A stretch of 64,000 nt of DNA. It comes from Oryzicola mucosus (lineage in GTDB: Bacteria; Pseudomonadota; Alphaproteobacteria; Rhizobiales; Rhizobiaceae). The notes below the pieces were generated by a model, which saw nothing but the letters and a program-made list of their open reading frames with translations, made no database searches and was not told the DNA's origin. Positions 1 to 9,375 of the stretch are shown here, piece by piece; position 1 is the first letter of the stretch, and each line of letters begins with the position of its first letter. A program made the translations under genes and the position numbers. The stretch spans positions 62,001 through 126,000 of the forward strand of contig NZ_JACVVX010000005.1 in NCBI RefSeq assembly GCF_014534685.1, in the 5' to 3' direction.

Positions 1-136
1 GGTGCTGGGCAAGAAAAAGGTGCTGGTGGAGGGGACGATCGAAGACATGCTCAAGAGCGAAGAACCTTGGGTGAAATCCTATTTTCGCGGAAAACGCGCG
101 CGCCAGCTCGATCTTTCTGGACGCGAGAAGGCCTGA
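1..136 (+). CDS. mlaF: MlaF-type ABC transporter ATP-binding protein, C-terminal end
   Basis: The window opens inside a reading frame (frame starting at base 2) that gives 44 residues, beginning VLGKKKVLVEGTIEDMLKS and ending GREKA, before a TGA at 134-136. The segment 'G-T-I-E-D-M' followed by 'W-V-K-S-Y-F-R-G' is the usual tail of MlaF-type ATPases of the phospholipid/toluene-tolerance importer-exporter. The stop is followed seven bases later by mlaD, which supports the assignment. The Walker motifs lie outside the window, so family is inferred from tail and context. Confidence 0.75.
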   Translation, partial: VLGKKKVLVEGTIEDMLKSEEPWVKSYFRGKRARQLDLSGREKA

Positions 137-143
137 TTGAACG

Positions 144-1517
144 ATGGAAACACGCGCCAACTACGTCATCGTCGGTATCTTCACGCTGGTCGCCGTGCTC
201 GCCGCCTTCGGCTTCGTCTATTGGAGCGCGGCGATCGGCGACCGCGGCGAGATCACGCAATTGCGGATCAGGATCCCGGGTTCGGCATCGGGCCTCGGCC
301 GCGGCAGCTTCGTGATGTTCAACGGCGTGAAGGTCGGCGACGTGCGCCGTGTCTATATCGATGTCAACAACCCCGCAGTGGCGATTGCCGACACCGAGGT
401 CGACGCCTCGACGCCGATCACCAAATCGACCCAGGCCGATATCGGCCTCGCCGGCCTCACCGGCCAGGCGAATATCGAGATGAAGGGGGCCAGCACCAAC
501 GAGCCCAACCTGCTCGCCGAGGCCGAGGCCAACGGCACCATCGCCGAGATCACCGCCAACCCCTCGGCGGTCACGAACCTGCTGCAGATGGCGCAGAACA
601 TCTTCACCCGCGCCGACAATGTGGTCACGCAGCTGGAGAGCTTCACCACCGACGTGCGCGGTCCGCTGACCGAAACGGCCAAGAACGCGCAGACCTTCTC
701 CGATGCCTTGGCCCGCAATGCCGACGGAATCGACAAGTTTCTCGCCAGCGTCAGCGCGCTTTCAGAGGAACTCGCCGGCGTTTCCGGCAAGCTGGACGGT
801 ACGCTCAGCGCGGCCGAGGATATCCTGAATGCCGTGGACAAGGACAAGATCGCGTCGATCGTCACCAATGTCGACGCCTTCACGCAGGAGCTGAGCCAGT
901 CGAGCCAGCAGCTGCAGGACATCATGACCGGCGTCAACCGGACGGTTGCGACGGTCAACCAGTTCGCGCAGCAATCGCAGCAGACGCTCGCCAAGGTCGA
1001 CGGCATTCTCGACGGCGTGGACGCAAACACGGTGCGCGATTCGCTCAACAGCATTCGCGAGGCCAGCGAAGGCGCCAACAAGGCCGTCGCCGATGTCAGC
1101 AAGGTGACCGAGAAGATCGGCGACCGCGCCGACGATGTCGACCAGATCATCTCCGACGCGCAGCAACTGGCCGGCCGGCTCAACCAGGCCTCGACGCGGG
1201 TCGACGGCATCCTGGTCAAGGTCGACAATCTGCTCGGCTCGGGGCAGGCGGACGGGCTGATCGCCGATGCGCGCTCGACCTTGCTGGCATACAAGCAGGT
1301 CGCCGATACGCTGAACTCGCGCATGGCGACGATCACAGACGGGCTGGCGCGCTTCTCCGGCCAGGGGCTGCGCGACGTCGAGGCGCTGGTGCAGGACAGC
1401 CGGCGTTCGATCACACGCATCGAAAACGCGATTTCGGACCTGGAACGCAATCCGCAGCGGATCATTACCGGCGGTGACGGCGCGGTTCGCGAATATGACG
1501 GGCGGGCACGCCGTTGA
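144..1517 (+). CDS. mlaD: MlaD-family (MCE domain) lipid-transport protein
   Basis: 457 residues. One N-terminal membrane anchor (about residues 8-28, YVIVGIFTLVAVLAAFGFVY) is followed by a single MCE domain (about 39-115, with FNGVKVGDVRRVYID). The remaining roughly 340 residues are predicted long helical, Ala/Asp/Gln-rich sequence without further MCE domains. The family forms a periplasmic ring that moves phospholipids between inner and outer membrane, working with the MlaE permease and MlaF ATPase. It is much longer than the roughly 180-residue E. coli MlaD, a form common in alphaproteobacteria. It follows mlaF closely and precedes an auxiliary lipoprotein, so it is part of an operon running in from the left. 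Confidence 0.88.
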   Translation: METRANYVIVGIFTLVAVLAAFGFVYWSAAIGDRGEITQLRIRIPGSASGLGRGSFVMFNGVKVGDVRRVYIDVNNPAVAIADTEVDASTPITKSTQADIGLAGLTGQANIEMKGASTNEPNLLAEAEANGTIAEITANPSAVTNLLQMAQNIFTRADNVVTQLESFTTDVRGPLTETAKNAQTFSDALARNADGIDKFLASVSALSEELAGVSGKLDGTLSAAEDILNAVDKDKIASIVTNVDAFTQELSQSSQQLQDIMTGVNRTVATVNQFAQQSQQTLAKVDGILDGVDANTVRDSLNSIREASEGANKAVADVSKVTEKIGDRADDVDQIISDAQQLAGRLNQASTRVDGILVKVDNLLGSGQADGLIADARSTLLAYKQVADTLNSRMATITDGLARFSGQGLRDVEALVQDSRRSITRIENAISDLERNPQRIITGGDGAVREYDGRARR

Positions 1518-1594
1518 GTGGGGGGACAGCCTTGACCATGACAGATGACGAGCATGCCGCCACTGCGCGGCAGCTGAGGCGCGGGGGATATCGG

Positions 1595-2185
1595 GTGAAG
1601 CGTTTTGCCGTTCTTGCCTTGCTGGCGGCCGGATTGTCGGGCTGCGCGCTGCTGCCCGGCGGGGGGCCGGCGCCGCTCGACACCTATGAGCTGACCGCAC
1701 CCCGCCTCGACGCCACCAGCCAGCGCAGCCGCCGGCAGATTCTCATCGCCGAACCTTCCGCGCTCAAGGCGCTCGATGGCGAGCGGATCGTCATCCGCTC
1801 CGCGCCCGGCTCGATCGAATATCTCTCCGGTGCGCAATGGGCCGACCGGCTGCCGCGCATCGTCCAGGCCCGGCTTGCCGAGACGTTCCAGCGCTCCGGC
1901 CGCTTCTCCGGCGTGGGCCTGCCCGGCGACGGGCTGGCGATCGACTATCAGGTCATCACCGAACTGCGCACCTTCGGCGTCGATGTCCGGGGCGGCACGC
2001 ATGCCCAGGTCGAGCTGTTCGTGCGCATCCTCGACGACCGCAACGGCACGGTTCGCGCCTCCCGCCTGTTCACCGCAAGCGCGCCTGTCGGCGGCACCTC
2101 GAACAATGCCTATGTCGCGGCCATCGACACGGCGTTCGGCACCGCATCGGCCGAAATCGTCGCCTGGACCGACGGGCTGATCTGA
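1595..2185 (+). CDS. ABC-type transport auxiliary lipoprotein (MlaD partner)
   Basis: The chosen GTG start gives 196 residues beginning VKRFAVLALLAAGLSGCALL, a textbook lipoprotein signal with lipobox L-S-G-C at about residue 17. Earlier in-frame starts exist: a TTG at 1514 that overlaps the mlaD stop (TTGA) and an ATG at 1538, but both put about 20-27 charged residues ahead of the signal. The mature part (DTYELTAPRLDA..., then AQWADRLPRIVQARLAETFQ) matches the auxiliary component found downstream of alphaproteobacterial mlaEFD operons and related to PqiC/YmbA. Likely role: outer-membrane-linked partner of MlaD in lipid transport. Family call from pattern and context; start uncertain. Confidence 0.8.
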   Translation: MKRFAVLALLAAGLSGCALLPGGGPAPLDTYELTAPRLDATSQRSRRQILIAEPSALKALDGERIVIRSAPGSIEYLSGAQWADRLPRIVQARLAETFQRSGRFSGVGLPGDGLAIDYQVITELRTFGVDVRGGTHAQVELFVRILDDRNGTVRASRLFTASAPVGGTSNNAYVAAIDTAFGTASAEIVAWTDGLI

Positions 2186-2214
2186 GGGCAGGCATAGAGC
2201 GACCCCGGCTGACG

Positions 2215-2305
2215 TTTGACGGGGCGTTCGTCCTTCGAGGCTCGCCCTTCGAGGATTTTGACCCGATCTGCAGCGTCTTGCAGGCTCGCGCCTCGGGATG
2301 AGGGC
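2215..2305. repeat. Intergenic GC-rich palindromic repeat
   Basis: The 311-base gap after the lipoprotein gene holds short facing motifs: cgttcgtccttcgaggctcg and gcccttcgagg on the left, and ctcgcgcctcgggatgaggg on the right. This is the style of small dispersed palindromes that litter Mesorhizobium intergenic DNA. No gene is seen between 2186 and 2496. Confidence 0.45.
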
Positions 2306-2496
2306 GGTCGGCGCGGTTTTGGGAGTGCGGTGGTGAGCCGTTGAACCGCCCGCTCCGCATCTCCCGGATTTGTCCAACTCCGCTGAAACTTTGCTGACAG
2401 AAACGTCGGACCGCGCACAATCGGCCAACGGTTTTGGCGCGCGCAGGCGTGGCTGCGCGGCAGCGGACACAGCTGTTCTGTCGAGACGACGGCCGG

Positions 2497-3258
2497 TCAT
2501 GAACTGTCGGGGTGCTCCAGCGTCCACAGCGCCAGGCCGTGCACATCGTCCAGCGTGCGGTCGACCTCGCGGGCATGGCGCAAGCCCCGTGCCCGCAAGC
2601 CCGGCGGCGGCCCGCCGCGCAGCGGCGACAGGCGATGAAACGCCCCACGCCGCCGCCGTTGCCGCCAGCGCACGAAGCGTCGGGCCTGGCGCGGCAGGTC
2701 GTCGAGCGCGCGGCCAAGCGCCGCGAGCCTGAGCCGCAGGCGGTCGGCATCGAGCGGATCGTCTGGCTCCGGCACCGGTCGGGCCGGGACAAGCGAGGGC
2801 GCGTCAAGCCCAAAACCGAAGCCGCGAATGCGCGGCACGACGGTCGGGCGCGACGGCTTGTGACGGGGCAGGCGCAGCGGATCGAGCAGCGGCAACGCCA
2901 TGGACTGGGGCGCGGGGCGGGGCGGCAGGGCTCCTTTCGGCATCACGATGCCGGTGCCGCCGGGCGCGCGCAGGAAGGCGGAATGTTGCTGCGAAGGTCC
3001 AAGACGCGGGCGCGGCGGTGGCACGATCATGCCGCGCGCGGCGAGAATGATCAGCCGCCGCGCTGCCGCCTCTGCGGGACGCAGCAGCCGGAGAATGGCG
3101 CGATGCAGATGGCGCGGCAGGGTGTTTTGGCCAACATCAATGCCGGCGGCACGTTGGCTTTCGCCAACCGTAACCGTCATGCCGGCCATGGCGACGAGCA
3201 GGGCGAGCAGGCGCTTGAGCGCTGCCTGATGCTTGTCGATCGCCCCTGCCCAATCCAT
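2497..3258 (-). CDS. Hypothetical arginine/proline-rich protein
   Basis: 253 residues from ATG at 3258, preceded by a strong ribosome site (aaaggaggcggcgATG). The open frame continues upstream to 3507, but that part runs through a repeat, so it is excluded. The N-terminal 30 residues are helical with a hydrophobic patch (LKRLLALLVAMAGMTV). The middle is low-complexity Pro/Arg, and the C-terminal about 90 residues (LPRQARRFVRWRQRRRR, then LSPLRGGPPPG, then a helix with DDVHGLALWTL) look like a short conserved region of rhizobial hypothetical proteins. Function unknown. It stands alone, convergent with the Mla operon. Confidence 0.6.
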   Translation of the reverse strand: MDWAGAIDKHQAALKRLLALLVAMAGMTVTVGESQRAAGIDVGQNTLPRHLHRAILRLLRPAEAAARRLIILAARGMIVPPPRPRLGPSQQHSAFLRAPGGTGIVMPKGALPPRPAPQSMALPLLDPLRLPRHKPSRPTVVPRIRGFGFGLDAPSLVPARPVPEPDDPLDADRLRLRLAALGRALDDLPRQARRFVRWRQRRRRGAFHRLSPLRGGPPPGLRARGLRHAREVDRTLDDVHGLALWTLEHPDSS

Positions 3259-3345
3259 CGCCGCCTCCTTTCGTTTGTTCGACGCGGTGGGAGTGTAGAG
3301 CGGGGGGTGGGGAGTGTGGATAAACTTTTGCGATTTGGCACTCTT

Positions 3346-3553
3346 CCTTCTCCCCTTGCGGGAGAAGGTGTCGCCCTCGGACTTGCGCAGCAAGGACGAG
3401 ATCAGGCGACGGATGAGGGGTGCTGGACGGAGCGAGAGGCTGGAGAGTATCCGCCGCCAGCCTTTCGGTTCATCACCCGTCCTCCATCGCCTCGTTTCTT
3501 CCAACACCCCTCATCCGCCCCTTCGGGGCACCTTCTCCCGCAAGGGGAGAAGG
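3346..3553. repeat. Repeat mosaic element with 25-bp inverted ends, copy 1
   Basis: The ends at 3346-3370 and 3529-3553 are exact inverse copies (ccttctccccttgcgggaga... facing ...tctcccgcaaggggagaagg). Inside them a second inverted pair, gatgaggggtgctgga facing tccaacacccctcatc, frames a short variable centre. This is the architecture of rhizobial intergenic mosaic elements. No coding sequence is credible here; the many short frames are by-products of the repeat. Confidence 0.75.
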
Positions 3554-3591
3554 GGGGCGCCCCTTTCTGCCTTCGCAGGTGTATCTCGTAA

Positions 3592-3773
3592 GTCACGGAA
3601 TGGATTCCCGGGTTTCCGCTTTCGCTGCGCTCGGCTCCACCCGAGAATGACGAAGGCGCGGGGGTGGCAGATGTCAATCGCCAGCGTCGGAGCTTGGCCG
3701 AGCCAACCCCACCTTCGTCATTCCTGGGCAAGCGAGGCGAAGCCGAGTGCGACCCGGGAATCCATTCCGTGAC
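3592..3773. repeat. Second inverted-repeat family with 21-bp exact ends
   Basis: gtcacggaatggattcccgg (starting at 3592) and its exact inverse (ending at 3773) are 21-bp arms around a centre that contains a further facing pair (cgctgcgctcggctccaccc against gcgaggcgaagccgagtgcg, imperfect). It is a different family from the neighbouring elements at 3346 and 3961. Confidence 0.7.
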
Positions 3774-3960
3774 GCGTCAGACACGCGACGAAGGCAGAAC
3801 AAGGCGCCCGCTATATCCCCCCACCAAGAGGGAGATAAGGCCGGCATCGACGTCGCCGATTCTTGCGGGAAATGAACTCGGTCTGCGATACCATCAACGC
3901 ATTCGTACGAGACAGGAATTTGCAGCCTTGGCGGTAGTGCGCCGTCAGCGCCGACGTCCC

Positions 3961-4154
3961 CTTCTCCCCTTGCGGGAGAAGGTGCCCCGAAGGGGAGGAT
4001 GAGGGGTGCTGGAAGAAACGAGGCGGCGATGGGAGGAAGGGGAAGCTTGGGTTAGCGCGGGCAATCTCAAGACGCTCACTCCGTCCATCACCCCTCATCC
4101 GACCTCGCTCTCGCTGCGCTCGGCTCGGCCACCTTCTCCCGCAAGGGGAGAAGG
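3961..4154. repeat. Repeat mosaic element with inverted ends, copy 2
   Basis: Same family as the element at 3346-3553. The ends 3961-3984 and 4130-4154 match the same 24-25-bp sequence in opposite orientations, and the inner motif gatgaggggtgctggaagaa faces cacccctcatc. The centre differs from copy 1. The run 3259-4200 contains only these repeats; a DnaA-box-like TGTGGATAA lies at 3315-3323, just outside copy 1. Confidence 0.75.
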
Positions 4155-4200
4155 CAGGGTGCCAAGCTTGGGACGGTCAGAGCTTATCCATACGCCAAAG

Positions 4201-4920
4201 TTATTTCCGTTTTCGTTGATACCGCAGATTCGAACCCTGCGGCTTCAGCCACTCAGGAAAGACATAGTCGGATTCTCTAAAGTCTCCTGCGCTCAGTCTT
4301 TTTCGTTGCTCGTCTTTGGCATCTCGACCTCGCCTCAGTTGATGCAACAAATTAAATGCAGCGTCATTACCTATCTCGAGCAGAGCGAGATCGCCCTCGC
4401 GATAATCCATGCAGATAGGGCGCAGCACTTCATGAATGGCAACTATTGCAGCCGTCACTCCAAGCCTCGTAGCCGGCTCAAGTGGGGGAGAAATTTCAGT
4501 ATATCTGCCAAGATCATTGTGCGCGATGAAACGGTTTCGCCAGTCTCTGCTGAATTGCGAAGCCGATATTGCATCCGAGACAGCTTCAACCACGGCCTCC
4601 TTACAGCTCGACCGAACCAAAAATGGCAATCGCTGAACGGTAAGGTTCTCCTTTTTTCCGCTTTGGGGAGGGTCGGTTAGTCTACATATGCCAAGTAAAA
4701 CATGATTGAAAAATATATCCTGGACATTTCGGAAGAAGTATCCGCCCGATTCGTTCAGAAGTGAAATACGCTCCTTATTGCCATAAAGCGTTTCATATTG
4801 ATCCCAAACAGAACTTAAGTGCCAAGTCTCTTGGAGTAAGTGATGGAAAATGACACCAAGTTCATCGCCCATCACTTTTTTATAGTCAGCAAGCGCTTCA
4901 GAACTAGTGCGCTCAGTCAA
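4201..4920 (-). CDS. HEPN (AbiU2-like) domain protein
   Basis: 239 residues. The body resembles the HEPN family named after the abortive-infection protein AbiU2: an N-terminal helix with HHLLQETWHLSSVWDQYETL, then ISLLNESGGYFFRNVQ, then LLGICRLTDPPQSGKKENLT, and the HEPN signature R128-N-R-F-I-A-H134-N-D. In HEPN RNases the R-x4-6-H motif is catalytic, so RNA cleavage is possible but not shown. Base composition is clearly lower in GC than the neighbours, which suggests transfer. It is a solitary gene with no visible antitoxin or nucleotidyltransferase partner, ending in repeat DNA and starting 26 bases from the nrdJ stop. Could equally be a non-catalytic HEPN protein. Confidence 0.65.
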   Translation of the reverse strand: MTERTSSEALADYKKVMGDELGVIFHHLLQETWHLSSVWDQYETLYGNKERISLLNESGGYFFRNVQDIFFNHVLLGICRLTDPPQSGKKENLTVQRLPFLVRSSCKEAVVEAVSDAISASQFSRDWRNRFIAHNDLGRYTEISPPLEPATRLGVTAAIVAIHEVLRPICMDYREGDLALLEIGNDAAFNLLHQLRRGRDAKDEQRKRLSAGDFRESDYVFPEWLKPQGSNLRYQRKRK

Positions 4921-4946
4921 CGCTTACTCCCTATTATAGGCAAACC

Positions 4947-7900
4947 TCAGCTGCACCCGCTCGTAGCGCCGCAGGTGTCGCACTTCTCGCAGGTGCCGTT
5001 CCGCACCATGGTGAAGTTGTGGCATTCCGAGCATTCGTTGCCGGTGTAGCCCTGCATCAGCGACTGCTGGCGGCGGGAGGCGGAGAGTTTCTTGGCATCC
5101 GCGGCGTCCTTGGCGGCGGCGTCGGTGAAGAGGGCCGCGGCGGGCGTCGCGTCCTCGACCGCCGGAGCGGCCTCGGTTTCGCGGGCGGTTTCCTCATAGT
5201 CGCGCTTGAAGGCGGTGGCGCCGTCGGAGACTTCCGAAACCACAGGCTTCAGGCTTGCCGACGAGATCGGCCGGACATTGCCCGAGAACGCCGTCGGCGC
5301 GCTGCGGGCAGGGGTCGCCGAGCCGCCGGCGAAGCCCTTGGGTTCCGAGCCCGAGACGACCTTGAGCGGGGAGGCGCCGCGCGTCAGGCCCTTGGAGAAG
5401 GGCGACGCGTTGCCTTCGGTGATGCCCTTGCCCAGCGAGGTGTTGGAGAAGTCTGACGTGTCGACATGGGCGAGGTCGTTGCGGCCGAGATAGGAGACCG
5501 CCAGTTCGCGGAAGACATAGTCGAGGATCGAGGTGGCGTTCTTGATGGCATCGTTGCCGATGACCATGCCGGCCGGCTCGAACTTGGTGAAGGTGAAGGC
5601 CTCGACATATTCGTCCAGCGGCACGCCATATTGCAGGCCGAGTGAGATCGAGATGGCGAAGTTGTTCATCATCGCGCGGAAGGCGGCACCCTCCTTGTGC
5701 ATGTCGATGAAGATCTCGCCGATGCGGCCATCGTCGAACTCGCCGGTGCGGAGATAGACCTTGTGCCCGCCCACAACGGCCTTCTGGGTATAACCCTTGC
5801 GGCGGTTAGGCAGCTTTTCGCGCTCGCGGTAGAGACGTTCCACCACGCGCTCGACGATCTTTTCGGTGACCTGCACGGCTTTCGCAGCGGCGGGGGCGGC
5901 GATCAGGGCCTCGACGGCCTCGTCTTCATCCTCCGCATCGTCGGCTAGCAGCGAGGCGTTGAGCGGCTGCGACAGCTTGGAGCCGTCGCGGTAGAGCGCG
6001 TTGGCCTTCAGCGCGAGCTTCCACGAGAGCATATAGGCCGACTTGCAGTCCTCGACGGTCGCCTCGTTGGGCATGTTGATGGTCTTGGAGATGGCGCCCG
6101 AGATGAAGGGCTGGGCAGCGGCCATCATCTGGATGTGGCTGTCGACCGACAGATAGCGCTTGCCGATCTTGCCGCAGGGGTTGGCGCAGTCGAACACCGG
6201 CAGATGCTCGGGCTTCAGGAAGGGCGCGCCTTCCAGCGTCATCGCACCGCAGACATGGATGTTGGCGGCTTCGATGTCCTTTTTGGAGAAGCCCAGGGCG
6301 GGCAGCATCTCGAAGGAGAAATCGTCGAGCTGCGCATCGGTCAGCCCAAGCGCCTGCTTGCAGAACTCCTCGCCCAGCGTCCACTTGTTGAAGACGAACT
6401 TGATGTCGAAGGCGGATTTGAGCGCGGCGTTGACGGCGGCGATCTTCTCGTCGGTGAAGCCTTTGGCCTTCAGCGAGCCGGGATTGATGCCCGGCGCCTG
6501 GTTGAGATTGCCGTGGCCGACCGCATAGGCGTCGATCTCGGCGATCTGGCTTTCGGTGTAGCCCAGCGTGCGCAGGGCTTCCGGCACGGCTGCGTTGATG
6601 ATCTTGAAATAGCCGCCGCCGGCGAGCTTCTTGAACTTCACCATGGCGAAGTCGGGCTCGATGCCGGTGGTGTCGCAATCCATGACCAGGCCGATCGTGC
6701 CGGTGGGCGCGATGACGGTGGCCTGGGCGTTGCGATAGCCATGCTCCTCGCCGAGCTCGATGGCGCGGTCCCAGGCAGCCCTGGCGTGGTCGGCAAGGGC
6801 GGGCTGCTTGAGGTCGGAGGCAACCAGCGGAACCGGGTTGACCGCCAGCTTCTCGTAGCCGTCCTTGTCGCCATAGGCGGCGCGGCGATGGTTGCGCATG
6901 ACGCGCAGCATGTTGGACGCGTTGCGGTCGTAGTCGGGGAAGGCGCCGAGCTCGCCGGCCATTTCGGCCGAGGTTGCATAGGCGACGCCAGTCATGATCG
7001 CGGTCAGCGCCGCACAGATGGCGCGGCCTTCGGCGGAGTCGTACGGAATGCCCGAGGTCATCAGCAGGCCGCCGATATTGGCGTAGCCGAGGCCCAGCGT
7101 GCGGTATTCGTAAGACAGCCTGGCGATTTCCTTGGACGGGAACTGCGCCATCATCACCGAGATTTCCAGCACCATGGTCCAGAGGCGGACGGTGTGCTCA
7201 TAGGCTGCGATGTCGATGTCGCCGGCCTTCTGGCCCGGAGCTGCGTCAAGTTCCTTGCCCGTCTGGCGATAGGGCAGCAGGTTGATCGAGGCGAGGTTGC
7301 AGGCCGTGTCGTCGAGGAACATGTATTCCGAGCACGGGTTGGACGCGCGGATCGCACCCGCCGAGGCGCAGGTGTGCCAGTCGTTCATGGTGGTGTTGAA
7401 GTGCAGGCCCGGATCGGCCGACGCCCAGGCGGCGTAGCCGATCTTCTCCCACAGGTCGCGGGCCTTGAGCGTCTTCATGACCTTGCCGTCCTTGCGGGCG
7501 GTGAGGTGCCAGTCGGCATCCTGCTCGACGGCGCGCAGGAAGTCGTCCTTCAGCGAGACCGAGTTGTTGGAGTTCTGGCCCGATACGGTGAGATAGGCTT
7601 CCGAATCCCAGTCGGTGTCGTAGGTCTTGAAGTCGAGCGCGGTGTAGCCCTGGCGGGCGAACTGGATGACGCGCTTGATGTAGTTTTCGGGCACCGAATT
7701 CTTCTTGGCGGCCTTGATCTCGCGCTTGAGCGCGGAGTTCATCGCCGGGTCGAAGCGGTCGTCATCCTCGCCTTCGGAGTTGACGCAGGCCTTCATGATG
7801 GCGGCCATGTGCTGCTTGACGATCTTGGAGCCGGTGACCAGCGAGGCGACCTTCTGCTCCTCCTTCACCTTCCAGTCGATATATTGCTCGATATCGGGGT

Positions 7901-8759
7901 GGTCGATGTCGACCACGACCATCTTGGCCGCACGGCGGGTGGTGCCGCCCGATTTGATGGCGCCGGCGGCGCGGTCGCCGATCTTGAGGAACGACATCAG
8001 GCCCGACGAGCGTCCGCCGCCCGACAGCTTTTCGCCTTCGCCGCGCAGATAGGAGAAGTTCGAGCCGGTGCCCGAGCCGTATTTGAACAGGCGCGCCTCA
8101 CGCACCCAGAGGTCCATGATGCCGCCTTCGTTGACGAGGTCGTCGGCGACGCCCTGGATGAAGCAGGCATGCGGCTGGGGATGCTCGTAGGACGACTTCG
8201 ACTTGGTCAGCTTGCCGGTGAAGGGGTCGACGTAGAAATGGCCCTGGCCGGGACCGTCGATGCCATAAGCCCAGTGCAGGCCGGTGTTGAACCATTGCGG
8301 CGAGTTCGGCGCGACGCGCTGGGTGGCCAGCATGTAGGCAAGCTCATCGCGGAAGGCGAGCGCGTCTTCCTCGGAATCGAAATACTTGCCCTTCCAGCCC
8401 CAATAGGTCCAGGTGCCGGCCAGGCGATCGAAGACCTGGCGGGCGTCGCGCTCCGAACCGTAGCGCTCGGCCTCGGGCAGCTTGGCAAGCTCGGCCTCGT
8501 CGGCCACGGAGCGCCACAGGAAGGAGGGGACATCGTTTTCCTCGACCTTCTTCAGGCGCGCTGGAACGCCGGCTTTGCGGAAATATTTCTGGGCGAGGAT
8601 GTCGGCTGCGACCTGGGAGAACTGCACCGGCACGTCGATGTCGTCGAGCCGGAAGACGATGGAGCCGTCGGGATTCTTGATCTCGCTGAGTGCCTTGCGG
8701 AACTCGATCTCCGCATAACGCGACTGACCCGCCTTGGTGAAACGCCGTTCGATCCGCAT
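4947..8759 (-). CDS. nrdJ: Vitamin B12-dependent (class II) ribonucleoside-diphosphate reductase
   Basis: 1270 residues. It makes deoxyribonucleotides using adenosylcobalamin to start the radical, and so works with or without oxygen. Visible signatures: the redox cysteine region PHACFIQGV (about residue 198), the finger-loop NPCSE followed by [15 protein letters not shown] (about 472-490), and [10 protein letters not shown]. The C-terminal cysteine-rich tail (about 1237-1270) contains [10 protein letters not shown] and [13 protein letters not shown], a zinc-ribbon-like domain that usually also shuttles reducing power. Length fits the long proteobacterial NrdJ type. In related rhizobia it is the main reductase. 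Transcribed alone; its upstream DNA has paired NrdR boxes. Confidence 0.97.
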   Translation of the reverse strand: MRIERRFTKAGQSRYAEIEFRKALSEIKNPDGSIVFRLDDIDVPVQFSQVAADILAQKYFRKAGVPARLKKVEENDVPSFLWRSVADEAELAKLPEAERYGSERDARQVFDRLAGTWTYWGWKGKYFDSEEDALAFRDELAYMLATQRVAPNSPQWFNTGLHWAYGIDGPGQGHFYVDPFTGKLTKSKSSYEHPQPHACFIQGVADDLVNEGGIMDLWVREARLFKYGSGTGSNFSYLRGEGEKLSGGGRSSGLMSFLKIGDRAAGAIKSGGTTRRAAKMVVVDIDHPDIEQYIDWKVKEEQKVASLVTGSKIVKQHMAAIMKACVNSEGEDDDRFDPAMNSALKREIKAAKKNSVPENYIKRVIQFARQGYTALDFKTYDTDWDSEAYLTVSGQNSNNSVSLKDDFLRAVEQDADWHLTARKDGKVMKTLKARDLWEKIGYAAWASADPGLHFNTTMNDWHTCASAGAIRASNPCSEYMFLDDTACNLASINLLPYRQTGKELDAAPGQKAGDIDIAAYEHTVRLWTMVLEISVMMAQFPSKEIARLSYEYRTLGLGYANIGGLLMTSGIPYDSAEGRAICAALTAIMTGVAYATSAEMAGELGAFPDYDRNASNMLRVMRNHRRAAYGDKDGYEKLAVNPVPLVASDLKQPALADHARAAWDRAIELGEEHGYRNAQATVIAPTGTIGLVMDCDTTGIEPDFAMVKFKKLAGGGYFKIINAAVPEALRTLGYTESQIAEIDAYAVGHGNLNQAPGINPGSLKAKGFTDEKIAAVNAALKSAFDIKFVFNKWTLGEEFCKQALGLTDAQLDDFSFEMLPALGFSKKDIEAANIHVCGAMTLEGAPFLKPEHLPVFDCANPCGKIGKRYLSVDSHIQMMAAAQPFISGAISKTINMPNEATVEDCKSAYMLSWKLALKANALYRDGSKLSQPLNASLLADDAEDEDEAVEALIAAPAAAKAVQVTEKIVERVVERLYREREKLPNRRKGYTQKAVVGGHKVYLRTGEFDDGRIGEIFIDMHKEGAAFRAMMNNFAISISLGLQYGVPLDEYVEAFTFTKFEPAGMVIGNDAIKNATSILDYVFRELAVSYLGRNDLAHVDTSDFSNTSLGKGITEGNASPFSKGLTRGASPLKVVSGSEPKGFAGGSATPARSAPTAFSGNVRPISSASLKPVVSEVSDGATAFKRDYEETARETEAAPAVEDATPAAALFTDAAAKDAADAKKLSASRRQQSLMQGYTGNECSECHNFTMVRNGTCEKCDTCGATSGCS

Positions 8760-8993
8760 CGTCTCGTCCTCTTCCTCGATCTATATGTAGCGTCTCGCCA
8801 GGGGAACTAACCCATTTCGTGCGCGCGACGCCGTTCCGCATTTCCTGGCCGCCGCAAAGACGGCCGAGCCTTGTTCCGCGAACCCTTCTCCGGAGTGCCG
8901 CACGCCCTGAAAGGCGCAGCAGCGGGCCGGAGCGAGCCCTCGCTGGGTGCATGATCCAACGCTTGATTGGTGAGTCATTGCCCGTAAGCCAAC

Positions 8994-9040
8994 TCACAGT
9001 ATCTAGCGAAGACCCTAGCCGCAAACACTAAATATAGTGT
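8994..9040 (-). promoter_or_regulatory. Paired NrdR boxes upstream of nrdJ
   Basis: The right-hand box, ACACTAAATATAGTGT (9025-9040), fits the NrdR consensus very well. A degraded copy, TCACAGTATCTAGCGA (8994-9009), lies exactly 31 bases away, start to start. NrdR sites characteristically occur in pairs 31-32 bp apart on one DNA face. They sit about 235-280 bases upstream of the nrdJ start codon, implying a long 5' leader. NrdR represses reductase genes when dATP/ATP is sufficient. The gene for NrdR itself is not in this window. Confidence 0.75.
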
Positions 9041-9294
9041 TACCCGAAAAATTTACACCAACGCGAATCGACTCTGCTGCCAACTCCCGACATGCGAAAA
9101 CAGCGCTGCCCACCGCTCGGGTGAGCGGGTGCAATGCGACGGGAACGCGCGTAATCGGGGAGAAACAACAGTCCGGGCCAAGCCCGAACACATGCTTCAC
9201 AAGCATGCCGAACCATAAAACGCTCAGAGCCAGTGAGTCGTCAAGAGTTCGTTCGTGAGGTTTTTATGAACCCCAACATCTTGTGTGCTGGAAG

Positions 9295-9303
9295 TGTGGA
9301 TAA
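9295..9303 (+). promoter_or_regulatory. DnaA-box-like site
   Basis: TGTGGATAA is the exact complement of the DnaA consensus TTATCCACA. A weaker TGTGGACAG follows at about 9324. The site lies in the 616-base gap between nrdJ and the phosphate transporter, so it could serve nrdJ expression. A single nonamer can occur by chance, so function is speculative. Apart from this and the NrdR boxes I see no gene between 8760 and 9375. Confidence 0.35.
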
Positions 9304-9375
9304 CGGGGAGAAGCAGAATCGCTGTGGACAGTGGCGGATAAGACGCAGCCGGCTAATATCGCTTTCGCAGGCCTG

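Noticed and set aside
3259-4200. CRISPR-like array or small genes in the repeat-rich gap
   Set aside because: The repeats are inverted pairs of two families with unequal spacing, not regular direct repeats with spacers; frames inside have no ribosome sites.
6135-8810. 891-residue plus-strand frame opposite nrdJ
   Set aside because: Antisense shadow caused by GC-rich third positions; nrdJ is certain.
8760-8993. Cobalamin riboswitch in the nrdJ leader
   Set aside because: No stretch resembling the B12-box (AGYCMGGAGACCNGCC type) was found on the minus strand, so only the NrdR boxes are reported.
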